Positions 54,552 through 62,937 of a stretch of DNA of 64,000 nucleotides are shown here, piece by piece; positions within the stretch are counted from its first letter, which is position 1, and the number at the start of each line of letters is the position of its first letter. The position numbers and the translations under genes were made by a program. This DNA comes from Prevotellaceae bacterium UBA2852 (GTDB lineage: Bacteria > Bacteroidota > Bacteroidia > Bacteroidales > Bacteroidaceae). Location: positions 15,439 through 79,438 of the forward strand of contig DEFM01000024.1 in assembly GCA_002350855.1 (NCBI GenBank), written 5' to 3'. The notes below the pieces were generated by a model, which ran no database searches, was not told the origin of the DNA, and was given only the letters and a program-made list of their open reading frames with translations.

Positions 54552-54583
54552 GTTGTAAAAGTCAGAAAGTTTATGTAGATTTG
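54552..54583 (+). promoter_or_regulatory. Promoter of the DUF4254-GT9 operon
   Basis: GTTG (54552-54555), 20 bases, TAGATTTG (54576-54583). The leader to the ATG at 54734 is about 147 bases. Confidence 0.6.
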
Positions 54584-54645
54584 CATTTGATTAGGTATTA
54601 TGTCTTATTTGAAAACTTAAAGACTCGTTTAACGTTTAACATAAA

Positions 54646-54703
54646 GCGCCCTTTGATATGTCGTTATAACGTTATATGATATAACGGAAAAAGTAATGGG
54701 CGC
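54646..54703 (+). promoter_or_regulatory. Structured leader of the DUF4254 gene
   Basis: GCGCCC (54646-54651) pairs with GGGCGC (54698-54703), enclosing a second stem CGTTATA / TATAACG. It lies between promoter and start codon. A TCAAAAACTCAAAAATTC run directly precedes the ATG. Confidence 0.5.
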
Positions 54704-54733
54704 ATAAAACTCAAAAACTCAAAAATTCAAAAT

Positions 54734-55339
54734 ATGACTTTTACAGAAAAGGCTTGGCCTATCTTCGAGAAGGCTATTAATGATTATCATGTTAAGGACG
54801 ATGTAGATCAGCCGTTCAACAATCCCTATGCTGAAGGAACTATCGAAAACCGTCTATATCTGAAGAACTGGATTGACACTGTTCAGTGGCATTTCGAGGA
54901 TATTATCCGCGACCCACAGATTGATCCTGTTGCAGGTATGGTTCTCAAGCGCCGTATCGACAAGAGCAATCAGGACCGCACTGACCTCGTGGAGCAGATT
55001 GACAGTTATTTCCGCGACATCTACAGCGACGTAAAGCCTCTGCCAACTGCTGTTATCAACACAGAAAGTCCTGCTTGGGCAGTTGACCGCCTCAGCATCC
55101 TCGCTCTGAAAATCTACCACATGCGTGAGCAGGTGGAGCGTGCTGACGCAAGTGCCGAGCACCGTGCTCTCTGCCAGGGCAAACTGGATGTGCTGCTCGA
55201 ACAGCAGGTTGACCTCTCGTCTGCTATCGACCAACTGCTTGACGACATCGCTGCCGGACGCAAATACATGAAGGTGTACCGACAGATGAAGATGTACAAC
55301 GACCCAAGCACCAACCCTGTTCTTTACAAGCAGAAGTAA
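54734..55339 (+). CDS. DUF4254 family protein
   Basis: A 201-residue, mostly helical cytoplasmic protein. RLYLKNWIDTVQWHFEDIIRDP and LKRRIDKSNQDRTDLVEQID are characteristic of DUF4254. The family is confined mainly to Bacteroidetes and usually lies beside a GT9 heptosyltransferase-like gene, as here (16 bases to the next start). A link to LPS core synthesis is inferred from that placing; the biochemical role is unknown. It is preceded by a long structured leader and by a 22-base repeat array. Confidence 0.9.
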   Translation: MTFTEKAWPIFEKAINDYHVKDDVDQPFNNPYAEGTIENRLYLKNWIDTVQWHFEDIIRDPQIDPVAGMVLKRRIDKSNQDRTDLVEQIDSYFRDIYSDVKPLPTAVINTESPAWAVDRLSILALKIYHMREQVERADASAEHRALCQGKLDVLLEQQVDLSSAIDQLLDDIAAGRKYMKVYRQMKMYNDPSTNPVLYKQK

Positions 55340-55355
55340 ACACTTCTACCAACTC

Positions 55356-56408
55356 ATGAAGCATATTCTCATTACCCGCTTTTCGGCAATGGGCGATGTG
55401 GCAATGACTGTTCCGGTCATCAACCTGCTCGCCCAGCAGCATAGCGATGTGAAGATTACCATCCTCACTCGCCAACGGTTTGTGCCGTTCTACCAATGGA
55501 TGCCGGAGAATGTGAAGGTAAAGGGAATCAACCTCGACGACTATAAAGGTCTGCCAGGGCTTCATAGACTATACAGGCACCTGCGTCCGCTGAATATAGA
55601 TGCCGTGGCAGACTTGCACGATGTGTTGCGAACGAAAGTGCTGCGTGCGCTGTTTCGTATGCACGGCACCCGTGTTGCGGTGATTGACAAGGGACGAGCT
55701 GAGAAGAAAGCCCTGATTGGTAAGGGAATCGATGTGGATCCACTCAAACCTATGGTGCAACGCTATGCAGACACGTTTGAGGAACTTGGCTTGCACGTTG
55801 ACATTACCTCCAAATCCTGTATAACTATACCCGCCTCAGAATTATCCAAGATAACCAGCTTGGTGGGAGAGAAAAAGAAAGGGGAATGCTGGGTAGGCAT
55901 TGCTCCGTTTGCCGCACACGAGCAGAAAATCTATCCTCTGGAGAAGATGCAGCGAGTGGCACAGACGCTTGCAGAACAAGGTTGCCGCGTCTTTCTTTTC
56001 GGTGCAGGCAAGAAGGAATCTGATATTCTCTCCAGCTGGGAAGAGAAAGGAATTGAATCCGTATGTGGCAAACTGGGTGGCCTGACCAATGAGATTATAC
56101 TCATGTCACAACTCAACTGCATGCTGGCAATGGATTCCGCCAACATGCATATAGCCGCAATGATTGGCACACCTGTCGTTTCGATTTGGGGTGCCACACA
56201 TCCCAAGGCTGGCTTTACACCTTGGGCGCAACCAGAAGAAAATATTATTCATATTGAAGGAATGCCTTGCCGTCCCTGTTCTATCTACGGAAACAAAGCT
56301 TGCATCTGGGGTGACATGCGCTGCATGACACGTCTCTCCATAGACACTGTCGCAAGAAGGGTTTTGCAAACAGTGAAAGTGAAAGAACTTAAGAACTTAA
56401 GAACTTAA
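55356..56408 (+). CDS. Glycosyltransferase family 9 (ADP-heptose:LPS heptosyltransferase-like)
   Basis: GT-B enzyme for the inner core of lipopolysaccharide. It opens with HILITRFSAMGDVAMTVPV, the family start, and has the donor region VGIAPFAAHEQKIYP, FGAGKKE, AMDSANMHIAAMIGTPVVSIWGATHP in two halves (AMDSANMHIAA and GTPVVSIWGATHP) and the C-terminal CRPCSIYGNKAC. The last few residues (ELKNLRT) and the stop are encoded by an ACTTAAGA tandem repeat that continues past the gene. Coupled with DUF4254. The sugar could be heptose or another core sugar. Confidence 0.9.
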   Translation: MKHILITRFSAMGDVAMTVPVINLLAQQHSDVKITILTRQRFVPFYQWMPENVKVKGINLDDYKGLPGLHRLYRHLRPLNIDAVADLHDVLRTKVLRALFRMHGTRVAVIDKGRAEKKALIGKGIDVDPLKPMVQRYADTFEELGLHVDITSKSCITIPASELSKITSLVGEKKKGECWVGIAPFAAHEQKIYPLEKMQRVAQTLAEQGCRVFLFGAGKKESDILSSWEEKGIESVCGKLGGLTNEIILMSQLNCMLAMDSANMHIAAMIGTPVVSIWGATHPKAGFTPWAQPEENIIHIEGMPCRPCSIYGNKACIWGDMRCMTRLSIDTVARRVLQTVKVKELKNLRT

Positions 56409-56428
56409 GAACTCAAAAACTTAAGAAC
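56388..56428 (+). repeat. ACTTAAGA tandem repeat at the 3' end of the GT9 gene
   Basis: About five copies of ACTTAAGA or ACTCAAAA. It supplies the final codons and the TAA of GT9 and separates it from the convergent sulfatase gene. Confidence 0.65.
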
Positions 56429-58471
56429 TTATCTAACCGTAAGTTTATTCCCGTTCATTCGCTGCATATACTGCTGAATGACGGCTTTAATTTGACGTTC
56501 CATGCTTTGGAGCGTATCTGCGGGAATGGAGTGGAGAATATCGTGTTCCTGCGCCAGATCATTACGAAGGTTGTAGGCATGATTAACGGTAGTGCCGTCG
56601 AACTGCAACACATAATCCCCTTTCACAAACTCATATCCATCGCTCTCAGGTACCCAGTGAATGGCGAACTTATCTTCTGCCGGAGTATTGAGGATGTCCT
56701 GTCCGAAAGCAATATATGGATGATCGTAGTGCAGAAGCGAAAGAACAGTAGGCATGATATCCGTCTGCTCGACTATGCTTGTGCGGTCATAGCCTTTTAA
56801 CTCCGGCTGGGCAGGAGAGAAAATGATAATCGGTACTGCATAATGACCGACCGTACTGCGGTATATCGGGTCTATATTTCCACTTGTATGATCGGCCGTG
56901 ATGACAAAGATAGTGTTGTCGTACCATTTCTGCTTGGATGCGTAACGGAAGAATTCACGCAGGGCGTTATCGCTGTATGCTACACATTCCTGAATAGGCT
57001 TGTCTCCCTTGGGGAAACGGTTCTTGTATCGCTCAGGCAAAGCGAAAGGTGTGTGTGAGGAAGCTGTGAAAACAGCCGTAACAAACGGCTCCTGCATACG
57101 ATTCATCTCACGTGCATAGTATTGCAGGAACTCTTCATCCCATATAGCCCAGGTGCCGTCAAAATCGTCATCGCCTCCAGTGCTTGGATCCTGATTGTAC
57201 TCCGTACGTCCGTAGTAGCGCTGGAAACCTGTAGATTTGGCAAAAGCCTGAAAGCCCATCGATCCGTTTTCTGCTCCATGGAAAAAGGCTGAAGTATAGC
57301 CTTTGTTCTCGGACAACTCACGAGCCAATCCTGAGAGGTCGTTGAGAGAGGCGGGAGTGAGGAAGAACGGTTCCACGAAATTCGGTATAGACGAAAGCAC
57401 CGACGGCATTCCCTCTATACTTTTACGTCCGTTGGCGTAGGAGTATTCAAACGTAAGCGCATGGTGAGTACACAGTGAATCGAGGAATGGTGTGAAACCG
57501 CTATAGTTGCCATTGCGCAAATCCTTGTTGTAGAATCCAAAATGCTGTTTGCCGAAACTCTCCAGAATGAATACCACAACATTGAGCGGTCGGAATTCAG
57601 CATCGGTGCAGGCTTCATGGACAGGGGTGTAAATTGCCTCCATCTCCTCATCGGAGAGATAGTGAGGAGTAACGAAGGGTTTCTTGTTGAATGTGCGGAT
57701 AATGGAGAAAGGTGTGTTGAGCACAATGCCTGTCTCTGCAGGACGGTTCACATACTGATTGGCATTGCTGATAGTGATTGGGCGAATGGCTGTTGTGGCA
57801 CCGCCACGCATTCCAAACACACTAAACAGAATACACAGGGCAAGAGTGACTGTGTGGCAAAAGTAATAGACCGGAAGCTGACGTATGCCAAGGCTTCGTT
57901 TGCCAAGACGCAGGGTAAACACCTTTTGAGACGGCTGTAAGTCAAGACGGGGAGCGCGGAAGAGTTTCCATAAACCCCACACCATAACTATAAAGAGCAG
58001 GACAAGATACCAGTTCACAAGGAACTGTTCCCAGAAGATATTCGCCATGTTGCCCAGCCCTTCATGACTGAACTCCTGAAGGACACTGATGGTGGTTCGT
58101 TTGCCTGTAAACTGGAAATATACACAGTCAATGAGGTTGGTGGCAATGCAGACACTGTTAATCACAACATACAGCCACTTAACCACTGTATAATACATCG
58201 GACGCTCTTTCCAATGCAGCGGAAAGAGAATCATAAGAAGCAGAATGAGATTGGTATAAAGTATGGCCGAGGTGTCGAACCGTAGGCCTGCAACAAAAAG
58301 GCTCAGCGTATGTCCCCAAGTAAGTGTATCGGCATACGCACCCCAGTTGGTAAGCAGAAATACCAGACGGCACAACGTATATGCAACAAATACCACTACC
58401 ATATTCCACACCCATGACGTGAGTGCAGCGTATGTAAATCTTGGAAAATGAAAGCTCTTTATCTTAATCAT
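56429..58471 (-). CDS. LTA synthase family membrane sulfatase
   Basis: A 680-residue alkaline-phosphatase-fold enzyme with five N-terminal membrane helices (for example VWNMVVVFVAYTLCRLVFLLTNW and LVNWYLVLLFIVMVWGLW) and a periplasmic catalytic domain from about 285. The metal site can be placed: Glu in VVVFILESFG, the nucleophile Ser/Thr region GRKSIEGMPS, FHGAENGSMGF and the C-terminal ITADHTSG. In Gram-negatives this family transfers phosphoglycerol or phosphoethanolamine to envelope glycans. The exact donor is unknown. A promoter box ends five bases before the ATG. Confidence 0.88.
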   Translation of the reverse strand: MIKIKSFHFPRFTYAALTSWVWNMVVVFVAYTLCRLVFLLTNWGAYADTLTWGHTLSLFVAGLRFDTSAILYTNLILLLMILFPLHWKERPMYYTVVKWLYVVINSVCIATNLIDCVYFQFTGKRTTISVLQEFSHEGLGNMANIFWEQFLVNWYLVLLFIVMVWGLWKLFRAPRLDLQPSQKVFTLRLGKRSLGIRQLPVYYFCHTVTLALCILFSVFGMRGGATTAIRPITISNANQYVNRPAETGIVLNTPFSIIRTFNKKPFVTPHYLSDEEMEAIYTPVHEACTDAEFRPLNVVVFILESFGKQHFGFYNKDLRNGNYSGFTPFLDSLCTHHALTFEYSYANGRKSIEGMPSVLSSIPNFVEPFFLTPASLNDLSGLARELSENKGYTSAFFHGAENGSMGFQAFAKSTGFQRYYGRTEYNQDPSTGGDDDFDGTWAIWDEEFLQYYAREMNRMQEPFVTAVFTASSHTPFALPERYKNRFPKGDKPIQECVAYSDNALREFFRYASKQKWYDNTIFVITADHTSGNIDPIYRSTVGHYAVPIIIFSPAQPELKGYDRTSIVEQTDIMPTVLSLLHYDHPYIAFGQDILNTPAEDKFAIHWVPESDGYEFVKGDYVLQFDGTTVNHAYNLRNDLAQEHDILHSIPADTLQSMERQIKAVIQQYMQRMNGNKLTVR

Positions 58472-58475
58472 GCTG

Positions 58476-58483
58476 CAAAGTTA
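58476..58483 (-). promoter_or_regulatory. -7 promoter box directly before the LTA synthase family gene
   Basis: TAACTTTG on the minus strand, then CAGC and the start ATG at 58471. Transcription would start within about two bases of the start codon. Confidence 0.55.
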
Positions 58484-58506
58484 CGGGTTATTTATCGGAT
58501 TTTCCA

Positions 58507-58514
58507 TATATTTG
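58507..58514 (+). promoter_or_regulatory. -7 promoter box of the metallophosphoesterase gene
   Basis: TATATTTG, 15 bases before the ATG at 58530; it is divergent from, and close to, the sulfatase promoter. Confidence 0.6.
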
Positions 58515-58529
58515 CAGAAAATTCACAAT

Positions 58530-59783
58530 ATGGCAAAGTCAAAACTACGAAGAAAGATTGGTTGCAGCACAGCACTCTTCCTGCTAATTGCTGCTGCTGC
58601 CTTTATTGCCATGCGCTGGCATGTGTGGTTCTACAATCCCGAGGAAGAGCCATACCACACTCCCAACGTGCCGCAAAGGGTGCTGCTCACCTTCGGCAAC
58701 GAAGACGAACTGTCAAGAAATATAAGCTGGCAATGCGGCGAGGAAGTCCAGGACAGCTGGGCTGAGGTGAACGGCAAGCGAATCAAGGCTACGGGTGAAG
58801 TCTTCAAGTCACGTGCAGGCAAAGGCGCATACTATGTGGTCAGGCTTCGCAACCTTGCCCCCGATTCCACCTACCGCTATCGTGTAGTTACAGCAAACAA
58901 AACTTCTGAATACTATACCTTCACCACCCATGGCAAAGGAGCGCGTCCGTTTGAATTCCTGTTTGTCGGTGATGTGCAGGACACCATCGGCGGCGAAGCC
59001 AACAAATTCATACGTGAAGCAATAGACCGCAATCCGCAGACGGAATTCCTTATCTGTGGAGGAGACCTCACGGAACGCCCCATTGAACGTTACTGGGGAG
59101 AGACCTTCCGAAGCATCGACTCTGTAGCCCAGTCCATGCCCTTGCTTTGCGTCACTGGCAATCACGATTACCTGAAAGGAGTAATAAACCAGTTGGAACG
59201 ACGGTTCACACTAATCTTCTCCTATTTCCTCGATTCTAAAATATGGGACAACCAAGTCTATACCCTGCGTTATGGTGAGGCACAGTTTTTCCTGCTTGAC
59301 AGCAACCGCGAACTGCCTCACCTGTTAACCCAACGCTTCTGGCTTGAATGGCACGTCAGCAGGAGTACGGCGCGATGGAAGATCCTTGTGCTGCACCACC
59401 CACTTCACTCGCTTAAAGGAAGCATCAACAACCTGTTCCAACGCTGGTGCTTCGACGATATCGTCCGCGACTATGGTATAGACCTCGTGCTGCAAGGACA
59501 TGAACATGCCTACGGACGCATGACCGTAAAGAACGATAACGGCACAGCCACCACTCCTGTCTATACAGTGAGCCACTGTTCACCAAAAAACTACAAGATC
59601 TATCCGGGTGACCGTTTCGACCGCATCGGACGTGAAGGACGCTACTACCAGACAATCCGCATAGGCAACGACACCCTCGCAATGTCTACCTACAGTGTCT
59701 ACGACCACTCCCTCTTCGACTCGGTTATGATAATAAAAAAGACCGAAGGAAGTGCTCCATCGGTCATAGAAGGTATAAGATAA
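58530..59783 (+). CDS. Purple acid phosphatase-like metallophosphoesterase
   Basis: The start at 58530 (MAKSKLRRKIG) follows the promoter box and gives a signal anchor (ALFLLIAAAAFIAM). Residues 45-130 are a fibronectin-III-like domain. The catalytic domain shows the metal ligands GDVQD, GGDLTE, GNHD, the His in LHHPLHS and GHEHAYGR, the usual order of calcineurin-type phosphoesterases. It is exported, probably to the periplasm. It is divergent from the LTA synthase family gene, which suggests but does not prove related envelope roles. Confidence 0.9.
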   Translation: MAKSKLRRKIGCSTALFLLIAAAAFIAMRWHVWFYNPEEEPYHTPNVPQRVLLTFGNEDELSRNISWQCGEEVQDSWAEVNGKRIKATGEVFKSRAGKGAYYVVRLRNLAPDSTYRYRVVTANKTSEYYTFTTHGKGARPFEFLFVGDVQDTIGGEANKFIREAIDRNPQTEFLICGGDLTERPIERYWGETFRSIDSVAQSMPLLCVTGNHDYLKGVINQLERRFTLIFSYFLDSKIWDNQVYTLRYGEAQFFLLDSNRELPHLLTQRFWLEWHVSRSTARWKILVLHHPLHSLKGSINNLFQRWCFDDIVRDYGIDLVLQGHEHAYGRMTVKNDNGTATTPVYTVSHCSPKNYKIYPGDRFDRIGREGRYYQTIRIGNDTLAMSTYSVYDHSLFDSVMIIKKTEGSAPSVIEGIR

Positions 59784-59786
59784 CTA

Positions 59787-60095
59787 TTAGTTGAAGCCTA
59801 ATAAGCCACCATTTACAATTGTCTCATCACGCTCATAATATGTGCTGTATTTAGAACTATAGCACTTGATGTGTACCTTAGAACCATTTACAGTGTAACT
59901 ACCCGACATTGTTCCTGTATCACAAGTGTCATGAAAGCGACCATCCTTGCCAAAGTTGCATTTGATCTGCGAAACCGTACTATAACCAGATAAAAAAGAA
60001 GTTCCCTCCCATTCACCGAAAATTAGACTTTGCAAGTCCTCATCGTCATGCTGACACAAAACCAAAGCAAGAAACCATGGCCACCAGAACTGCAA
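59787..60095 (-). CDS. Small secreted lipoprotein-like protein, probable frame break at its start
   Basis: From the ATG at 60095 the protein reads MQFWWPWFLALVLCQHDDED and then a compact beta-type domain of 85 residues (FGEWEGTS, KCNFGKDGRF, SGSYTVNGSKVHI), like small lipocalin-type lipoproteins. A better start is the ATG at 60121, followed by eight A (60111-60118 on the plus strand as T). With nine A it would read MKKKSIYKQLQFWWPWFL, a full basic n-region joined in frame to the same protein. So the tract may switch the gene on and off, or there is a single-base error. It has a promoter box at 60179-60186. The 3' end lies next to the metallophosphoesterase stop. Confidence 0.6.
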   Translation of the reverse strand: MQFWWPWFLALVLCQHDDEDLQSLIFGEWEGTSFLSGYSTVSQIKCNFGKDGRFHDTCDTGTMSGSYTVNGSKVHIKCYSSKYSTYYERDETIVNGGLLGFN

Positions 60096-60110
60096 TTGTT
60101 TGTAGATAGA

Positions 60111-60118
60111 TTTTTTTT
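60111..60118 (-). other. A8 homopolymer tract at the probable lipoprotein start
   Basis: Eight A follow ATG on the minus strand. One added A restores one uninterrupted frame through the lipoprotein; one removed A gives MKKIYLQTIAVLVAMVSC, which soon stops. Confidence 0.6.
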
Positions 60119-60178
60119 CATTTTGTTTTGATTAATAAAAAGTTAGTATTGATAATTAGGATTAGTTTTTGTACGTTG

Positions 60179-60186
60179 CAAAGATA
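60179..60186 (-). promoter_or_regulatory. -7 promoter box before the small lipoprotein
   Basis: TATCTTTG on the minus strand, between the stop of the upstream gene (60193) and the ATG at 60121. Confidence 0.5.
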
Positions 60187-60192
60187 CAACAG

Positions 60193-61245
60193 TCAATACG
60201 TTCCCTTTCCCCAACAATTTCGACATCTTCCATCTCCTCGACATGCATTACATGTTTCAGTATGTCCTGTGATAGTGCTTGTGCCTCTTCCATTGCATGA
60301 AGTACAACGACCAGACCCACCACATATACTACATCTTCTATAATTATTTTGAGTAGAGTTAGAGTGTACATCTGTAGAAATACTGCTATTTCCACCGCCT
60401 ACATAAGTCCCATGAATCAGAGATTGCATTTTCATGCTGTATTCTCGGTATTGCACCTCATTTGAAGCAATATCAAATCGTCGCTCATTATTTCCAGACC
60501 GAAACACAACAGAAGTACAATTATTATTTATAAATATAATTTCATTATTTTTCCTTTTCGGGAAAAGTTCATAACCTTGATAAACATGCCAACCATTATT
60601 AAAATGGCTATAGAAAAAATAATGGATTATTCCATCATGACACCAAAACATTACTTGTCTTTCTAATTCACCTGTAATAACATCTGTATACTCGCGAACA
60701 GTCGTTTTGCTAACTATTCCTTGGCTGTCTTTTAGATAAATAATGCGAGGTGATAGTGGTGCTGCATTTATTACATTATTATTCTGATTATGTACAACAG
60801 AATTATTACTTCCAGTATTGTCAAAAGAAAGGAAATCGCTATGCCCTATCCATTTACCTGTATTCTCATCCTTAACCCACAATCTTGTATAATATGTATT
60901 TTTACCAGGAAGAGGATTTAGTTGATCATTATATATACCCACCCACCAATCACCTGATGTTTGAGTAGTATTCCAAGAACATCTAAGTGCCTGTGATGTC
61001 GCTACCATATTACTACCATTAGGATATTTATGACCCGTCCCTTGTGGTATATCAACAAACATATAGGCCTTTACATCATGTCCTAAACAACCTGACACAG
61101 AAATACTAAAATGAAACTGTAACATTGACCTTCCATTTTTATCTTTCACATTATGCTCTAAGCGCAAATTAGAAAATGAAACGGATTGTGCCTGCACTTC
61201 TAAAGCAAAGCATATTAACAGAAACATCACAATGTTTTTTTTCAT
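60193..61245 (-). CDS. Secreted protein with a DnaJ-like Cys-rich zinc domain
   Basis: A signal peptide (MKKNIVMFLLICFALEVQAQ) is followed by a beta domain (about 22-140) with a conserved-looking WVGIYNDQLNPLPG and YYTRLWVKDENTG, an Asn-rich linker, a second beta domain (about 170-280), and a C-terminal zinc domain with four Cys pairs: CSICGGSG, CTSCNGRG, CNACRGDG and CRNCWGKG. These CxxCxGxG units are the type found in DnaJ, here on an exported protein without a J domain. Function is unknown. The sequence is AT-rich. A promoter box lies at 61290-61297. Confidence 0.8.
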   Translation of the reverse strand: MKKNIVMFLLICFALEVQAQSVSFSNLRLEHNVKDKNGRSMLQFHFSISVSGCLGHDVKAYMFVDIPQGTGHKYPNGSNMVATSQALRCSWNTTQTSGDWWVGIYNDQLNPLPGKNTYYTRLWVKDENTGKWIGHSDFLSFDNTGSNNSVVHNQNNNVINAAPLSPRIIYLKDSQGIVSKTTVREYTDVITGELERQVMFWCHDGIIHYFFYSHFNNGWHVYQGYELFPKRKNNEIIFINNNCTSVVFRSGNNERRFDIASNEVQYREYSMKMQSLIHGTYVGGGNSSISTDVHSNSTQNNYRRCSICGGSGRCTSCNGRGTSTITGHTETCNACRGDGRCRNCWGKGTY

Positions 61246-61289
61246 ACTAATTGTCGTTTATTCATAAGGTTAAATGTCTCTTCACATCA

Positions 61290-61297
61290 CAAATGTA
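61290..61297 (-). promoter_or_regulatory. -7 promoter box of the zinc-domain protein gene
   Basis: TACATTTG on the minus strand, 44 bases before the ATG at 61245. No good -33 box. Confidence 0.5.
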
Positions 61298-61368
61298 AAG
61301 CAATGTTATGATAATTAAGCATTAGAATTATCAGTTAAAAGAAAATCATTAAATGTAGGTGCTTTTAA

Positions 61369-61767
61369 TTATCCATTAATTATTTCTTCAATTTTATTAA
61401 TAAATCGTTCTGCAAAACTCATTCCTTCAATAATGTCCTGCTCATCCACATCATAAAAACAGTTGTAATCGCTCTTTTCGCGCATTGTCTGAAGGTTGTT
61501 ATAAAGCCTCCCAAATTCACTCGGCAATTTACCCGTTTTAATATAATGCTGACCAAAAAGAATATGAGAACCTTTATGGCTTACAGTCTGAAGTCCATCG
61601 TTAATAAAAAGAGCATTGACAGCGTGAAACACAGAATAATAAATGCGATTAGCTGCACCATTCCATTTTTGTGCCTGACGTAACACTTCTATTTCATCAA
61701 ATGTTTCTCGTGCACGTTGAAGTTCTTTTCTAACAAGAATTTTTCTTTCTTCATCATTAAGACTCAT
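61369..61767 (-). CDS. HEPN domain protein (toxin-like partner)
   Basis: A 132-residue all-helical protein. RIYYSVFHAVNALF (41-54) and REKSDYN (96-102) are the two conserved spots of HEPN domains of the HEPN/MNT kind; the Arg-x-x-x-x-Tyr form replaces the RxxxxH of active RNases. Its ATG overlaps the stop of the nucleotidyltransferase gene by four bases. In such pairs HEPN is an RNase-type toxin and MNT neutralises it, sometimes by AMP addition. Whether this HEPN is active is uncertain because the His is not seen. Confidence 0.88.
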   Translation of the reverse strand: MSLNDEERKILVRKELQRARETFDEIEVLRQAQKWNGAANRIYYSVFHAVNALFINDGLQTVSHKGSHILFGQHYIKTGKLPSEFGRLYNNLQTMREKSDYNCFYDVDEQDIIEGMSFAERFINKIEEIING

Positions 61768-62078
61768 AACAATACTATTTTGTCATGTTCAACATTCTTG
61801 TAAAATGGGGTAAAACTGTATTTTTCCCATTCTTGTTTAGCATAAACTTGAGGACTGATTTCTTCACCAAGATTCCAACCTAGTTCACGAAAAGGATATC
61901 CGTAATCATAGTCATTGAACGTAGCCTTTGCCTTATCAAGCAAGATCAGCAAGTCCCAATCCGAGCCATCATGAGCATCGCCACGGGCACGAGAACCATA
62001 AAGCAGCAGGGTTGCGTTTTGAGGTAACGTAACTCTCCCTACCTGCTTTATACTATCAATAACTTGAGAAGAATTCAT
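61764..62078 (-). CDS. Minimal nucleotidyltransferase (MNT), partner of HEPN
   Basis: A 104-residue polymerase-beta-fold nucleotidyltransferase. The motif GSRARGDAHDGSDWD gives Gly28-Ser29 and the metal-binding Asp40 and Asp42. It is first in a two-gene operon with HEPN (ATGA overlap), the order MNT then HEPN. Such pairs are type II or VII toxin-antitoxin modules. No promoter box is obvious in the 20 bases before it. Confidence 0.9.
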   Translation of the reverse strand: MNSSQVIDSIKQVGRVTLPQNATLLLYGSRARGDAHDGSDWDLLILLDKAKATFNDYDYGYPFRELGWNLGEEISPQVYAKQEWEKYSFTPFYKNVEHDKIVLL

Positions 62079-62099
62079 AGGAATAATGTCAAATAAACA

Positions 62100-62164
62100 A
62101 TAAGGTTTTTAGGTATAAGGATGATGGATTAAAATACTCCCACCTTACAACCTAAAAACCTTAT
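62100..62164 (-). terminator. Long hairpin after frdB
   Basis: ATAAGGTTTTTAGGT (62100-62114) pairs with ACCTAAAAACCTTAT (62150-62164), and the pairing continues inwards through AAGG/CCTT with a one-base bulge. On the minus strand it follows the frdB stop by 11 bases and ends in TGTTTATTT. Confidence 0.7.
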
Positions 62165-62175
62165 AAATAAATTAC

Positions 62176-62934
62176 TTAGTCAGCGAGTTTTGCCTTGATG
62201 AACTCGCGGTTGAGGCGAGCGATATTGGCGATGGTTTCGCTCTTTGGGCAAACGGCTTCGCAGGCACGGGTGTTGGTGCAGTTTCCGAAGCCGAGTTCGT
62301 CCATCTTGGCAACCATAGCCTTGGCACGACGGGCAGCCTCTACGCGACCTTGTGGCAGAAGAGCCAGCTGGCTAACCTTAGAGCTGACGAAGAGCATGGC
62401 AGAACCATTCTTGCAGGCTGCTACGCAGGCACCGCAACCGATGCAGCTTGCGCAATCCATTGCCTCGTCGGCATCTTCCTTAGGAATAAGGATTGCATTT
62501 GCGTCCTGAGCCTGTCCGGTGCGGATGCTTGTGTAACCTCCAGCCTGGATGATCTTGTCGAAGGCATTGCGGTCAACCATACAGTCTTTGATTACTGGGA
62601 AACCGGCACTGCGCCAAGGTTCAACGGTGATGGTGTCACCGTCCTTGAAGCGACGCATATAGAGCTGGCAGGTAGTTGCACCACGCTCAGTCTTGCCGTG
62701 TGGGGTTCCGTTGATATAGAGCGAGCACATACCGCAGATACCCTCGCGGCAGTCGTGGTCGAAGACGAATGGTTCTTTTCCTGCTTCAATCAGTTCCTCG
62801 TTCATAATGTCGAGAGCCTCAAGGAAAGAAGTATCGTCAGGTATATTCTTCAATTCGTGGGTATCGAAATGTCCTTTATCCTTAGGACCGTTCTGTTTCC
62901 AGAACTTTATAGTAACTGAAATATTTTTAGCCAT
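62176..62934 (-). CDS. frdB: Fumarate reductase/succinate dehydrogenase iron-sulfur subunit
   Basis: Carries electrons between the flavin of subunit A and the membrane quinone subunit. I chose the ATG at 62934 ([16 protein letters not shown]); the longer frame to 62961 is encoded by a G-rich repeat. The 2Fe-2S ligands lie in [20 protein letters not shown] and a later TTC, and the ferredoxin-type clusters in [17 protein letters not shown] and [14 protein letters not shown]. It is downstream of frdA; subunit C would lie outside the window. In anaerobic Bacteroidales it ends the pathway to succinate. Confidence 0.93.
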   Translation of the reverse strand: MAKNISVTIKFWKQNGPKDKGHFDTHELKNIPDDTSFLEALDIMNEELIEAGKEPFVFDHDCREGICGMCSLYINGTPHGKTERGATTCQLYMRRFKDGDTITVEPWRSAGFPVIKDCMVDRNAFDKIIQAGGYTSIRTGQAQDANAILIPKEDADEAMDCASCIGCGACVAACKNGSAMLFVSSKVSQLALLPQGRVEAARRAKAMVAKMDELGFGNCTNTRACEAVCPKSETIANIARLNREFIKAKLAD

Positions 62935-62937
62935 AAA

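Noticed and set aside
54646..54703. Known riboswitch in the DUF4254 leader
   Set aside because: The stems do not match any riboswitch class I can recognise; kept only as a structured leader.
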